A DNA stretch of 64,000 nucleotides from Mycobacterium kyorinense (GTDB lineage: Bacteria; Actinomycetota; Actinomycetes; Mycobacteriales; Mycobacteriaceae): positions 124,001 through 188,000 of the forward strand of contig NZ_LQPE01000172.1 in assembly GCF_002101735.1 (NCBI RefSeq). Reading direction: 5' to 3'. Made by a program: the position numbers and the translations under genes. The first letter of the stretch is position 1. Each line of letters begins with the position of its first letter. Below, piece by piece: positions 33,384 to 42,512 of this stretch. The notes beneath the pieces were generated by a model. That model did not search any database, was not told the DNA's origin, and worked only from the letters and a program-made list of their open reading frames with translations.

Positions 33384-34526
33384 TTATTGCGTCAACTCGG
33401 AGGGCGCACCGAGCACTCCCTCCACCGGCTTGCGGGCGTCGGCTTCTGCCTTGGCCACCGCCTGCACAATCGCCGGATCGGTTTCGGTGGAGAACCAGTC
33501 CGCGACCTCGTCGCTGTCGTCCTCGGGCTTGGGCAGGTCTTGGTCGACCGGCGACGGCTGATACCGGAACACGCCGTCGTCGCCGGGCACGCCCAGCAAT
33601 TTGGTGAAACCCTGTAGTGCCGAACCGAAATCGCTGGGCACCACCCAGACCTTGTTGGCTTCGCCCTGGGCCATCTTCGGCAGAACCTGCAGATACTGGT
33701 AGGCCAGCAGCTCGGGAGTCGGCCGGGCGGCCTTGATTGCGGCGAACGTCTTCTCGATCGCCTTCGCCTGGCCTTGGGCTTGCAGATACGCCGCGGCCCG
33801 TTCCCCTTGCGCACGCAGCATGCGCGACTGCCGGTCGGCCTCCGCGGCCAGGATCGCCGCCTGTTTGGCGCCTTCGGCGGCCAGGATCTCGGCCTGCTTC
33901 TGCCCCTCGGCCTGCTTGATCGCCGACTCGCGTTGGCCTTCCGCGGTCAAGATCATCGCCCGCTTCTCCCGGTCGGCCTTCATCTGCTTTTCCATCGACG
34001 CCTGGATCGACGGTGGCGGGTCGATGCTGCGCAGCTCGACGCGGGCAACCCGGAGCCCCCACCGTCCGGTGGCTTCGTCGAGCACGCCGCGCAGCTGCCG
34101 GTTGATCACCTCGCGCGAGGTCAACGTCTGCTCCAGCGTCATGCCGCCGACGACGTTGCGCAGTGTGGTGGTGGTCAGCTGCTCGACACCGACGATGTAG
34201 TTGCTGATCTCGTACACCGCGGCCTGCGGGTTGGTGACCTGGAAGTAGACCACGGTGTCGATGTTGAGGGTCAGGTTGTCCTCGGTGATCACCGGTTGCG
34301 GCGGGAACGACACCACTCGTTCGCGCAGATCCACCCGGGCGCGGATGCGGTCGATGAACGGCACCAGCAGGGTCAGCTGCCCGCTGACTGTGCGGCTGTA
34401 GCGGCCCAGCCGCTCGATGACCGCGGCCTCCGCCTGCGGAATCAGCGCAATCGATTTGGCCACCACGATGGCGGCGAAGATCACCAGGACGGCCAGAAAT
34501 ACCAGACCGGCGGCGGCACCTTGCAT
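33384..34526 (-). CDS. Stomatin/prohibitin-like SPFH domain protein
   Basis: A 380-residue membrane-anchored SPFH/Band 7 protein (Rv1488 counterpart): N-terminal membrane helix at about 6-26, SPFH domain about 28-200 (IPQAEAAVIERLGRYSRTVS), then a coiled coil rich in Ala, Glu, Lys and Gln (AEGQKQAEILAAEGAKQAAI). Such proteins organise membrane microdomains with an NfeD partner, encoded just upstream. Two ATGs are adjacent; the second (34526) has AAGGAG at proper distance (6 bases), the first only 3 bases. C-terminal tail is acidic. Confidence 0.93.
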   Translation of the reverse strand: MQGAAAGLVFLAVLVIFAAIVVAKSIALIPQAEAAVIERLGRYSRTVSGQLTLLVPFIDRIRARVDLRERVVSFPPQPVITEDNLTLNIDTVVYFQVTNPQAAVYEISNYIVGVEQLTTTTLRNVVGGMTLEQTLTSREVINRQLRGVLDEATGRWGLRVARVELRSIDPPPSIQASMEKQMKADREKRAMILTAEGQRESAIKQAEGQKQAEILAAEGAKQAAILAAEADRQSRMLRAQGERAAAYLQAQGQAKAIEKTFAAIKAARPTPELLAYQYLQVLPKMAQGEANKVWVVPSDFGSALQGFTKLLGVPGDDGVFRYQPSPVDQDLPKPEDDSDEVADWFSTETDPAIVQAVAKAEADARKPVEGVLGAPSELTQ

Positions 34527-34541
34527 CATGAACTCCTTTAT

Positions 34542-34976
34542 CTAGACGTTCTTCCACACCACCGCGGTGGCACCGTCGATATGCATGACGGTCACCAATT
34601 CACCGGGTTCGTACACGTCGACGTCGTTCAACGGGCGTGCGGTCCATACTTGCCCGTCCAGCTTCACCTGGCCCTCGTTGCGGGCGACGCGGTCGAGGAC
34701 CAGCGCGTTCTTGCCTTCCAGCGCCTGCACACCGGTCCGTGCACCCTCCGCGGGTGTCAGCCGTCGCCGCAGCGCGGGCCGGACCAGCACCAGCAGCAGC
34801 ACCGACACCACCAGGAAAACCGCGCCGTCGGCCCAGATCGGAAAGTTCAGCAGCCAGCTGCTGCCCGCCGCGGCCAGCGCGCCGCCACCCAGCATCAGCA
34901 AGAACATATCGCCGGTCAGCGCCTCCGCACCGGCAAGACCCAGCGCGACGATCAGCCAGATCAGGGCGGCAGGCAT
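34542..34976 (-). CDS. NfeD-like membrane protein
   Basis: A 144-residue protein (Rv1487 counterpart) with two to three N-terminal membrane helices (about 4-65) and a C-terminal OB-fold NfeD domain (ALVLDRVARNEGQVKLDGQV, then VWTARPLNDVDVYEPGELVT). NfeD proteins pair with stomatins to support membrane quality control. It lies 15 bases before the stomatin gene in one operon. I chose the ATG at 34976 because the ORF extension has no membrane or family features and covers the divergent promoter region. Confidence 0.92.
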   Translation of the reverse strand: MPAALIWLIVALGLAGAEALTGDMFLLMLGGGALAAAGSSWLLNFPIWADGAVFLVVSVLLLVLVRPALRRRLTPAEGARTGVQALEGKNALVLDRVARNEGQVKLDGQVWTARPLNDVDVYEPGELVTVMHIDGATAVVWKNV

Positions 34977-35034
34977 GCCGCCAGAATATCGCGTGATCTG
35001 CCTCGATCGCGCCGAACAACTACACTGCGAGTTC

Positions 35035-35889
35035 ATGTGGTGCCCCAGCGCAACGCTCTCGGTATGGGCCAACGCCTGGCTCGCCGGCCAGGCCGCCCCC
35101 GACGACGTTCTCGACGCGTTATCCTGTTGGGCGCCAATGCAATCCGTTACCGCATATGACGCGGTTGCGGCCGGTCACACCGGTCTGCCGTGGCCCGATG
35201 TCGACGACGCCGGCGCGGTGTCGCTGCTGCAGACCCTGCGCACCGCGGCCGGCCGGACCGGGATCCCGGCGCCCTCGGTGAGCCTGGTGTTGCCGGTGCC
35301 CGGCGACGTGCGCGGGCTGGCGGCGGGCACCCGGTTCGAGCAGGAGGCGCTGGCCGCGGGCGAGGCGGTGCTGGTGTCCGATCCCCACGATTCGTCTGTG
35401 GCCGTCGGACTGGTCCCCGAGTTCATCTACGACGACCCCGACGACACGGCGGTACCGGCACTGACCGCGTTGTCGTGGACGGTCTACTCGCTGCCGGGGG
35501 TGACCGCGCTCGATCGGCACCAGCTAGGCGAGGCCGAATACGAACTGCGGTCGGCGGTACGGTCGGCCGCGGATGTGCTCAGCGCGGTCGGGCTCGGCTT
35601 TTCCGGCGCCGACGTCGACGATCCTCGCGGGCTGGTCGAGCAGCTGCTGGAATCCATGCGGCACCACCGGATTCCCGACCACGCGCCCGCCCGCGCGGTG
35701 CGGGTGCTGGAAACAGCCGCGCACGTCGACGCGATCATCACCGTCAGCGCCGGGCTGACACCCATTGCGACACAGTCGTCCTCGGAGACGCAGATCGCCA
35801 ACGATGCGCTGCGGCCGCTGGGCGCGGTGGTGCGCTCGGCGCGAATGGCGGCGGTCAGCGCGATTCTGCGGTCGGCCTGGCGGGGCTGA
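35035..35889 (+). CDS. Rv1486c-like conserved hypothetical protein
   Basis: A 284-residue soluble protein beginning MWCPSATLSVWANAWLAGQA. It matches, by context, the conserved mycobacterial gene Rv1486c between hemH and the NfeD/stomatin pair. No catalytic motif is evident; it is rich in Ala, Val and Asp. The ATG follows TACACT by 8 bases, so it may be leaderless. Its 3' end overlaps the convergent ferrochelatase gene by 35 bases. Function unknown. Confidence 0.82.
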   Translation: MWCPSATLSVWANAWLAGQAAPDDVLDALSCWAPMQSVTAYDAVAAGHTGLPWPDVDDAGAVSLLQTLRTAAGRTGIPAPSVSLVLPVPGDVRGLAAGTRFEQEALAAGEAVLVSDPHDSSVAVGLVPEFIYDDPDDTAVPALTALSWTVYSLPGVTALDRHQLGEAEYELRSAVRSAADVLSAVGLGFSGADVDDPRGLVEQLLESMRHHRIPDHAPARAVRVLETAAHVDAIITVSAGLTPIATQSSSETQIANDALRPLGAVVRSARMAAVSAILRSAWRG

Positions 35890-36901
35890 GCCCGGCCGGC
35901 GACGACCATTCGGCAACGCAGTGCGGCGGCCCGCACGGCGCGCCGTTGATGCTTGCCCCGCAGCCGGGCACCGGGTCAGGTCCGACCACCCGAACGGGTT
36001 CGCGGCCCTCGCGCAGTTCGTCGATCAAATCGACGGCGAGCCGGGCGAATCGGCGGTCCGCGTTGGGTGTGGCGGCCCGGGCGAACGCTATCCCCGCTTC
36101 CTCGGCCTGCGATCGCAGCTCGTGGTCGAGGTCCCACACCACCTCGATGTGGTCGGCGACAAAGCCGATCGGGCACACGATCACCGCGCCTGTCAGCGTC
36201 GAAAGATGTTCGGCCACATCGGGTTCCAGCCACGGGATCTGCGGCGGGCCCGACCGCGACTGCCACACCAGGTCGTAGTGCCGGTAACCGGCCCGCTCGG
36301 CGACTAGCCTTGCGGCGTAAGCGACTTGGCTGCTGTACAGCTGCGGGCCGCAGCGCTGGTCGGCGGCCACCGGGATGGAGTGCGCGGTGAACACCAGCCG
36401 GGCATCGTCCGGCACGGTCTGCGCGGCGGCGGCGACAGCGTCGGCGAACATCTCGACGAACAGTGGATGATCGAAGTAAGGCCGCAACTTGACCAATTCG
36501 GGCGCAGCCTCGCCGGCATGGCTACGGGCCCGGGCGATGTCCTCGACGTATTGGGTGCAGCTGGAGTAGCCGCTCCACGCCGATGTGGTGAACACCGCTG
36601 CCCGCCGAATTCCGTTGTCGCGCATGGTCGCGACGACGTCTTCGACGTAGGGTTCCCAGTTGCGGTTACCGAAATAAACCGGCAGGCTGCCGCCGAGTTC
36701 GGCTTGCAGTTCGGCGACCAGTGCGCGGTTGATGCCGTTGATCGGCGACACCCCGCCGAAGTGCAGGTAGTGCTCGGCGACCTCGTCGAGGCGTTCCGGC
36801 GGCACACCGCGGCCGCGGGTGACGTTCTCCAGGAACGGCCGCACCTGCTCGGGGGCTTCTGGCCCGCCGAAGGACAGCAGCAGGACCGCGTCGAAGTCCA
36901 T
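35855..36901 (-). CDS. hemH: Ferrochelatase (coproporphyrin type)
   Basis: A 348-residue ferrochelatase (Rv1485 counterpart) that inserts Fe2+ into the porphyrin ring; actinobacterial enzymes act on coproporphyrin III. It begins DAVLLLSFGGPEAPEQVRPF, has the active-site segment FTAHSIPV with the catalytic His, and ends with the Cys-rich cluster CGASINGAPCGPPHC that, with an upstream Cys, ligates the [2Fe-2S] cluster of this class. Its ATG overlaps the inhA stop (TGATG), so it is translated with fabG1-inhA. Confidence 0.96.
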   Translation of the reverse strand: MDFDAVLLLSFGGPEAPEQVRPFLENVTRGRGVPPERLDEVAEHYLHFGGVSPINGINRALVAELQAELGGSLPVYFGNRNWEPYVEDVVATMRDNGIRRAAVFTTSAWSGYSSCTQYVEDIARARSHAGEAAPELVKLRPYFDHPLFVEMFADAVAAAAQTVPDDARLVFTAHSIPVAADQRCGPQLYSSQVAYAARLVAERAGYRHYDLVWQSRSGPPQIPWLEPDVAEHLSTLTGAVIVCPIGFVADHIEVVWDLDHELRSQAEEAGIAFARAATPNADRRFARLAVDLIDELREGREPVRVVGPDPVPGCGASINGAPCGPPHCVAEWSSPAGLSPARPTAESR

Positions 36902-37710
36902 CAGAGCAACTGGTTGTGCGCCCCGCCGTCGGCGAAGATGATGTCCCCGGTGGTGGCCGGCAGCCAGTCGGACAGCACCGCGCACACCGTCTTGGCGACC
37001 GGGGTGGCGTCCTTCATGTCCCAGCCGATCGGCGCGCGCTGGTCCCAGCCCTGCTCGAGCAGCTCCATCTGCTTGCCGGCTTCTTCGCCGAGCGCGCCAC
37101 CGACGATCGCGCTCATCGCCAGCGTCCGGATCGGCCCGGCGGCAACAAGATTGGATCGAACGCCGTACGGGCCGGCCTCGCGTGCCACGAACCGGTTCAC
37201 CGACTCCAGCGCGCTCTTGGCCACCGTCATCCAGTTGTAGGCCGGCATCGCGCGGGTGGGGTCGAAGTCCATGCCGACGATCGCGCCGCCGCGATTCATG
37301 ATCGGCAACACCGCCTTGGCCAGCGACGCGTACGAATACGCCGAAATATGAATGCCTTTGGAGACGTCCTCGTAGGGCGCCTCGAAGAACGGATTGATGC
37401 CCATGCCGCTGGGCGGCATGAAACCGATCGAATGCACCACGCCGTCGAGCTTGTTGCCCTCGCCGATCACCTCGACGACCCGCTCGGCCAACGTGTCGAG
37501 GTGCTTCTCGTTCTGCACGTCGAGCTCCAGCAGCGGCGGCTTCTGCGGCAGCCGGTCGAGGATGCGCTCGATCAGCCGCAGCCGGTCGAACCCGGTGCAG
37601 ACGAGCTGCGCGCCCTGTTCCTGAGCGACCCGGGCGATGTGGAACGCGATCGACGCGTCGGTGATGATCCCGGCGACCAGAATCCGTTTGCCTTCGAGCA
37701 GTCCTGCCAT
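36901..37710 (-). CDS. inhA: Enoyl-ACP reductase InhA
   Basis: A 269-residue NADH-dependent trans-2-enoyl-ACP reductase of FAS-II, essential for mycolic acid elongation and the target of isoniazid and ethionamide. It keeps the exact family length; catalytic Tyr158 and Lys165 (MPAYNWMTVAK) are present, and Ser94 (VVHSIGFMPP), the classic resistance position, is wild type. The glycine-rich NAD motif is GIITDAS at about 14-20. It is 26 bases downstream of fabG1 in the same operon. Confidence 0.98.
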   Translation of the reverse strand: MAGLLEGKRILVAGIITDASIAFHIARVAQEQGAQLVCTGFDRLRLIERILDRLPQKPPLLELDVQNEKHLDTLAERVVEVIGEGNKLDGVVHSIGFMPPSGMGINPFFEAPYEDVSKGIHISAYSYASLAKAVLPIMNRGGAIVGMDFDPTRAMPAYNWMTVAKSALESVNRFVAREAGPYGVRSNLVAAGPIRTLAMSAIVGGALGEEAGKQMELLEQGWDQRAPIGWDMKDATPVAKTVCAVLSDWLPATTGDIIFADGGAHNQLL

Positions 37711-37736
37711 GTCCGTCCTTGTTCGTGTGGAAATCG

Positions 37737-38489
37737 TTAGTGGCCCATACCCATGCCGCCGTCGACCGGGATCACCGCGCCCGAGATGTACGAGGCGTCC
37801 TCGGAGGCCAGGAAGCTGACCACGCCGGCGACCTCTTCGGCGGTGCCAACCCGCTTCGCCGGGATGAATTCCAGTGCCCCCGCCTGAATCCGCTCATCCA
37901 GCGCGCGGGTCATATCGGTGTCGATGTAGCCCGGGGCCACCACATTCGCGGTCACGTTGACCTTGGACAGTTCCCGAGAAATCGATCGCGCCATGCCGAT
38001 CAGGCCGGCCTTGGAGGCTGCGTAGTTGGCCTGGTTGCCGATGCCCCAGGTGCCCGAGACCGAGCCGATGAAGATCATCCGGCCGAACCGCTTGCGTTGC
38101 ATGGTGCGCGATGCCCGCTGAGCCACCCGGAACGCCCCGGTGAGGTTGGCGTCGATGACCTTTTGGAACCGCTCCTCGGTCATCCGCATGAGGAACGCGT
38201 CCAGGGACAGGCCGGCGTTGGACACCAGCACCTCGACGGAACCCTGGTGCTCCTCGACCTCTTTGAAGGCGCGGTCGACGGCGTCGTTGTCGGTGACGTC
38301 ACACTCGACGCCGAACAATCCCTCGGGCGCCCCGGATCCGCGGTGCGTGACAGCCACCTTGTGGCCGTCGGCGGCCAGCCGCCGCGCGATCGCGAGCCCG
38401 ATCCCCCGGTTTCCGCCCGTGACCAGCACCGACCGGGAGACAAAGGGCGGCCTGCCGGCGTGGGTGGTTTCTGTGGCTGTCTCAGTCAC
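37737..38489 (-). CDS. fabG1: 3-oxoacyl-ACP reductase FabG1 (MabA)
   Basis: A 250-residue short-chain reductase that performs the second step of each FAS-II cycle. NADP motif TGGNRGIG, catalytic Ser in IGSVSG, and YxxxK in YAASKAG are present. The GTG start lies 6 bases after TAGGTT, giving a leaderless mRNA, and the protein begins VTETATETT, three residues longer than the 247-residue M. tuberculosis MabA. First gene of fabG1-inhA-hemH. Confidence 0.97.
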   Translation of the reverse strand: MTETATETTHAGRPPFVSRSVLVTGGNRGIGLAIARRLAADGHKVAVTHRGSGAPEGLFGVECDVTDNDAVDRAFKEVEEHQGSVEVLVSNAGLSLDAFLMRMTEERFQKVIDANLTGAFRVAQRASRTMQRKRFGRMIFIGSVSGTWGIGNQANYAASKAGLIGMARSISRELSKVNVTANVVAPGYIDTDMTRALDERIQAGALEFIPAKRVGTAEEVAGVVSFLASEDASYISGAVIPVDGGMGMGH

Positions 38490-38510
38490 CCCGACAACCT
38501 ATCGCATCGC
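38490..38510 (-). promoter_or_regulatory. fabG1-inhA promoter
   Basis: The minus strand reads GCGATAGGTTGTCGGGGTGAC across the start. The -10 box TAGGTT ends 6 bases before the GTG. The position equivalent to -15, where C to T causes isoniazid/ethionamide resistance in M. tuberculosis, is C (38504), and -8 is T (38497): both wild type. Confidence 0.75.
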
Positions 38511-38576
38511 CGAGTGGCCACTTCTGACACGCCTTTTGGGCGGACGCGTGCACTTACGGGCCGTTCGGCGGCACAA

Positions 38577-39584
38577 CTACGTAGGCAGCCGGCGGTTGAT
38601 CAGGACCGCTGCCAGAGCGGCCAACGCCAGGATCAGTGAACCCAGCCGCAGCCAGCCGACGCTGGCGTCGCCACGGATGGTCTCGTATCCGATCTGCTGC
38701 TGCAACGACGCGTAGACCTCTTTGAGCTGCTGCAGGTTGGACGCGTTGTAGTGGTTGCCGCCGGACAGTTCGGCGACCTTCTTCATCGTGGTGTCGTCGA
38801 CCGGCACCGGCTGGCGCTGGCCGTTGATATCGACAAAGCCGTACGGGGTGCCGAACGAAATGGTCGAGATCGGCACGCCCTGGTCCTTGGCGGTCCGCGC
38901 GGCGGTGAACGCGCCCTTGGGGTTGTCCGGATTGGTCGGCACCGTCTCCTTACCGTCCGAGAACAACACGATGCGCGCCGGCGGTGGAGTGTCGCCGCCG
39001 CCGATCACCGCGCCGACGGTGGCGATGGCCTGCAATGCGGTGAAGATGCCTTCGCCGGTGGCGGTGCGGTCGGCGAACTGCAGCTTGTCCAGTGCGGCCT
39101 TGGTCGCATCCCGGTTGGTGGTCGGCTGCACCAGCACCGTCGCGGTGCCGGCGTAGGCGATCAGGCCCAGGTTGATCCCGGGCGTCAGCTCGCCGGCGAA
39201 CTCCTTGGCGGCCACCTGCGCGGCCACCATCCGGTTGGGTTCGACGTCGGTGGCCCGCATCGACTGCGACACGTCGATCACCAGCATCACCACCGCGCGG
39301 TTGCGCGGAATCCGCACATCGTGCGTCGGGCCGGCCATCGCGATCGTCAGCAACACCAGCGACACCGTCAACAGAATCGCGGCCAGGTGGCGCCACCGGG
39401 TGGGCTGTTTGGGCGCCACGCTTTCCAGCAGCTCCATGTTGGCGAACCGCAGCATCCGGCGGTGTCGGGCCACCTGCGCGATGATGTAGAGCGCGACGAT
39501 GCCGAGAACGACCAGGAAGAACAGAAACCACCACGCGTGAGCGAACCCGGTGAGCGTCATCGGGCCGAGCAACGGCAAACTCAT
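38577..39584 (-). CDS. VWA-domain membrane protein of the MoxR operon
   Basis: A 335-residue membrane protein (Rv1481 counterpart): helices at about 17-38 and 66-84, a von Willebrand A domain from about 98 to 290 with the MIDAS motif DVSQS (Asp104, Ser106, Ser108), and a C-terminal helix at about 308-328. With MoxR AAA+ ATPase and the DUF58 protein it forms a MoxR-VWA chaperone-like system, linked in mycobacteria to envelope or stress functions. The start overlaps the DUF58 stop by 4 bases. Confidence 0.92.
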   Translation of the reverse strand: MSLPLLGPMTLTGFAHAWWFLFFLVVLGIVALYIIAQVARHRRMLRFANMELLESVAPKQPTRWRHLAAILLTVSLVLLTIAMAGPTHDVRIPRNRAVVMLVIDVSQSMRATDVEPNRMVAAQVAAKEFAGELTPGINLGLIAYAGTATVLVQPTTNRDATKAALDKLQFADRTATGEGIFTALQAIATVGAVIGGGDTPPPARIVLFSDGKETVPTNPDNPKGAFTAARTAKDQGVPISTISFGTPYGFVDINGQRQPVPVDDTTMKKVAELSGGNHYNASNLQQLKEVYASLQQQIGYETIRGDASVGWLRLGSLILALAALAAVLINRRLPT

Positions 39585-40534
39585 TGGCGCCCCGCCAGTG
39601 CGCCCCTCCGGCGCGACTCCACAAAGCGGACGATGTCGCCGATCCAGTCGCGGTCGGTGCGCAGCGACATCAGGGGCGCTCCGCAGCTGCGGAAGGTGCG
39701 CTTGACGTCGGCGTGATGAGCGGCCGCCGCTTTGCCGAAGTCGTCGCGCAGCTGCTCGTCGATGGTGAACTCGCGGGTGACACCAGATTCGGCGTCTTGC
39801 AGGATGACGTCGCCCACGTCCGGCAGCTCGACATCGCGCGGGTCGAGCACCTCGATGCCCAGTACCTCGTGGCGGGCGGCAATCGCGCGCAGCGGACGCT
39901 GCCAGTTGATCGGCCCGAGGAAATCGCTGATGATCACGGCCATCCCGCGGCGACGCTCGGGGCGGCGCAGCGCGTCGATGGCAGCTGCCAGGTCACCGCG
40001 CACTCCGACAGGCGCCTTCGGAGCGGTGGCGATGCTGCGCAGCAGGGTCTGCTCGTGCTGGCGGCCGGATCGGGCCGGTACCCGAATCCGTTGTGCGCCA
40101 TTGTCGATCAGCGCGCCGAGCCGGTTGCCTCCCCCGCTGTTGAGGAAGGTGATCGCGGCTGCCGCGGCCACCGCCAGGTCGCGTTTTTCGCAGACGCTGG
40201 TGCCGAAGTCCAGGCTGGCCGACATGTCGACCACCAACCAGGTCTCCAGTTCCCGGTCGGCGATCATCTGCCGGACATGCGGGTGGGTGGTGCGGGCGGT
40301 GACCGCCCAGTCCATCCGCCGCACGTCGTCGCCGGGCTGATACTCGCGCGACTCCCCCGCCTCCGAGCCGGGACCCGGGATCAGGCCCAGGTGATCGCCG
40401 TGCAACACGCCGTCGAGCTTGCGTTTGACGGTCAGCTCAAGCGTGCGCAGCGCGGCCGACAGCTTCGGGTCGTCGATGTCGCCGCGCTGCATCGACGGCG
40501 GATGGACCGCCGCCGGCGCCTTGGAGTCAGTCAC
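39581..40534 (-). CDS. DUF58 protein of the MoxR operon
   Basis: A 317-residue cytoplasmic protein (Rv1480 counterpart) with the DUF58 core REYQPGDDVRRMDWAVTART and an adjoining VWA-like fold (TWLVVDMSASLDFGT). DUF58 proteins accompany MoxR ATPases and are thought to present substrates. The GTG start overlaps the moxR stop (GTGA) and its own stop overlaps the next ATG, so the three genes are tightly coupled. Confidence 0.93.
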   Translation of the reverse strand: MTDSKAPAAVHPPSMQRGDIDDPKLSAALRTLELTVKRKLDGVLHGDHLGLIPGPGSEAGESREYQPGDDVRRMDWAVTARTTHPHVRQMIADRELETWLVVDMSASLDFGTSVCEKRDLAVAAAAAITFLNSGGGNRLGALIDNGAQRIRVPARSGRQHEQTLLRSIATAPKAPVGVRGDLAAAIDALRRPERRRGMAVIISDFLGPINWQRPLRAIAARHEVLGIEVLDPRDVELPDVGDVILQDAESGVTREFTIDEQLRDDFGKAAAAHHADVKRTFRSCGAPLMSLRTDRDWIGDIVRFVESRRRGALAGRQ

Positions 40535-41655
40535 CGACCGCTAGCCGCCGCCGTCGCACCCTGCATCACCGGAGGCACCGAATGTCCTTGCTGCGGAACG
40601 GCGTTCACTTGCGGCATGGCGACTGTCTGCAGCACCCGGTTGATCACGATCTCCGGCGAGATCTCGTCGGCCAGCGCGTCGTAGGTCAGCACCAGCCGGT
40701 GGCGCAGCACGTCGGGAATGACCTCGATGACGTCCTGCGGGATCACGTAGTCGCGGCCGCGCACCAGCGCCAGCGACCGGGAGGCGGCGATGATGCCCAG
40801 CGACGCACGCGGGGATGCGCCGAACGAGATCCAGCTCTTGACGTCGTTCATCCCGAGTTGCTCGGGGTGGCGGGTGGCGGTGACGACGCGAACCACGTAG
40901 TCGACCAGCGCGTGGTGCACGAAGTTGTTGGCCGCGATGTCCTGCAGCCGCACCAGGTCGCCGGTCGCCAGGATCTGCTTGGGCTCCGGCGGGCGCACGC
41001 CCATCCGGTAGATGATCTCGCGCTCCTCCTCCGGCGAGGGGTAGCCGACGTTGATCTTGAACAAGAACCGGTCGCGCTGCGCCTCCGGCAGCGGGTAGAC
41101 GCCCTCGTGCTCGATCGGGTTCTGGGTGGCCATCACCAGGAACGGGTTGGGCAGCGGGAAGGTCTTGCCGCCGATCGAGACGTGGCGCTCCTGCATGACC
41201 TCCAGCAGCGCCGACTGCACCTTGGCCGGCGCGCGGTTGATCTCGTCGGCAAGCAGGAAGTTGACCACCACCGGGCCGAGTTCGGTGTCGAACTCCTCCT
41301 TGCCCTGCCGGTAGATGCGCGTACCGATGATGTCGGTGGGCACCAGGTCGGGAGTGAACTGGATGCGGGCGAACGTCCCGCCGACCACCCGGGCGAACGT
41401 CTCCACCGCCAGCGTCTTGGCCACCCCGGGCACACCCTCGAGCAGCACATGGCCCTTGGACAGCAGGCCGACCAGCATCCGCTCGACGAGCTGGTCCTGG
41501 CCGACGATGATCCGCTTGACCTCGAAAATGGCCCGTTCCAGGGTGTGCACCTCGGCGGCCAGCCCGTTGCCGCCGTCCGGAGACGGCGCATGCGCCGGCG
41601 TCGTCGGCGGCCCGCCCGGGCCGGAGTACCCGCTGGCGCCACCTGCTGATGTCAT
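40531..41655 (-). CDS. moxR: MoxR-family AAA+ ATPase
   Basis: A 374-residue AAA+ ATPase (Rv1479, MoxR1 counterpart). Walker A is GVPGVAKT, Walker B LLADEINRAP, sensor 1 ATQNPIEHEG, and the Arg finger region PLPEAQRDRF. The N-terminal 30 residues are Gly/Pro-rich and disordered. The ATG at 41655 has GGAG about 8 bases upstream; an ATG 24 bases earlier is less supported. It remodels client proteins together with the DUF58 and VWA proteins. Confidence 0.94.
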   Translation of the reverse strand: MTSAGGASGYSGPGGPPTTPAHAPSPDGGNGLAAEVHTLERAIFEVKRIIVGQDQLVERMLVGLLSKGHVLLEGVPGVAKTLAVETFARVVGGTFARIQFTPDLVPTDIIGTRIYRQGKEEFDTELGPVVVNFLLADEINRAPAKVQSALLEVMQERHVSIGGKTFPLPNPFLVMATQNPIEHEGVYPLPEAQRDRFLFKINVGYPSPEEEREIIYRMGVRPPEPKQILATGDLVRLQDIAANNFVHHALVDYVVRVVTATRHPEQLGMNDVKSWISFGASPRASLGIIAASRSLALVRGRDYVIPQDVIEVIPDVLRHRLVLTYDALADEISPEIVINRVLQTVAMPQVNAVPQQGHSVPPVMQGATAAASGR

Positions 41656-41799
41656 CGATGCTCTCCTACCACGGCTCAAGCCTTCTACAGCTCTTCACAC
41701 ACGACTGCTCGCACGACGAACGTCGCGGGGCAGCGGCGTGCCCTCGTCCAACTATTCCAGGCCGCCCGGATTCCGTCGACGTGGGCGGCACCCGGCGAG

Positions 41800-42498
41800 T
41801 CAGTACTCGATGATCCGAGTGACAAACGGCGTCATGCCGGGAGTGCGCACGGGGCTGACGGTGACCTTGCCGGCGATGCTGGACGCCTCCAGCATCTGAC
41901 CATTGCCCAGATACATCGTGACGTGCTGGCCGCCGCCGGGACCGTAGAAGATCAGGTCGCCGCGTTTGGCCTGCGACGGCGGCACGTGCCGGCCGGCGTT
42001 GTACTGGTCGCCGGAAAACCGCGGGATCAGCACACCGACCCCGGCGAAGGCGTAGCGCATCAGGCCCGAGCAGTCGAAGCCGACGGTGTCTGCGCCCGAG
42101 TCCACGCCCTTGCTGGGCCCGTTGAGGCTGCCGCCACCCCACGAATACGGCACCCCCATCTGCGACGACGCCCGCCGGATCACATATTCGACGGCCTGGC
42201 GGCCATAGACCCGCGGAATCTTACCTGCAGTGGTGTTGGTGTTGTTGCCGCCCAAGTTGATCCCTAGCCCGCCGAGGAACTGCCGCCCCAGGTCCATCGT
42301 CGTCTGGGTGGCCTGGGCAGTGGCGTTCAGCGAGGCGTTGGCGATGGCGAGCGGATCCCCCGGCGCGCCGGCACTGATCACCGGCGGCAGCGTCGGGTCC
42401 CAGCCACCGTCCTCCGCCGCAGCGGGACCAGCCAGGCCGAGCAGCAGCCCGATCACCACCAATGTCACCCCAGCGAGGCGCGAAACCCTTTGTCGCAT
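41800..42498 (-). CDS. ripB: NlpC/P60 peptidoglycan endopeptidase RipB
   Basis: A 232-residue secreted D,L-endopeptidase (Rv1478 counterpart). The signal peptide covers about 1-30 (GVTLVVIGLLLGLAGPAAAE). The NlpC/P60 domain fills the C-terminal half: catalytic Cys in VGFDCSGLMRYAF, His in GGGQHVTMYLG. It lacks the coiled-coil regulatory part of RipA. A GTG at 42510 is an alternative start; the ATG at 42498 has AAAGGA just upstream and begins directly with the signal peptide. Two bases separate the ripA stop from the GTG, so the pair is one operon. Confidence 0.94.
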   Translation of the reverse strand: MRQRVSRLAGVTLVVIGLLLGLAGPAAAEDGGWDPTLPPVISAGAPGDPLAIANASLNATAQATQTTMDLGRQFLGGLGINLGGNNTNTTAGKIPRVYGRQAVEYVIRRASSQMGVPYSWGGGSLNGPSKGVDSGADTVGFDCSGLMRYAFAGVGVLIPRFSGDQYNAGRHVPPSQAKRGDLIFYGPGGGQHVTMYLGNGQMLEASSIAGKVTVSPVRTPGMTPFVTRIIEY

Positions 42499-42512
42499 AG
42501 ATCCTTTCACGG

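Noticed and set aside
33145..34557. Alternative 470-codon minus-strand frame over the stomatin gene
   Set aside because: The stomatin frame shows an unbroken SPFH domain; the other frame is Arg-rich and featureless.
38490..38510. Isoniazid-resistance type changes at the fabG1 promoter or InhA Ser94
   Set aside because: The bases at -15 and -8 and the codon for Ser94 are the susceptible forms.
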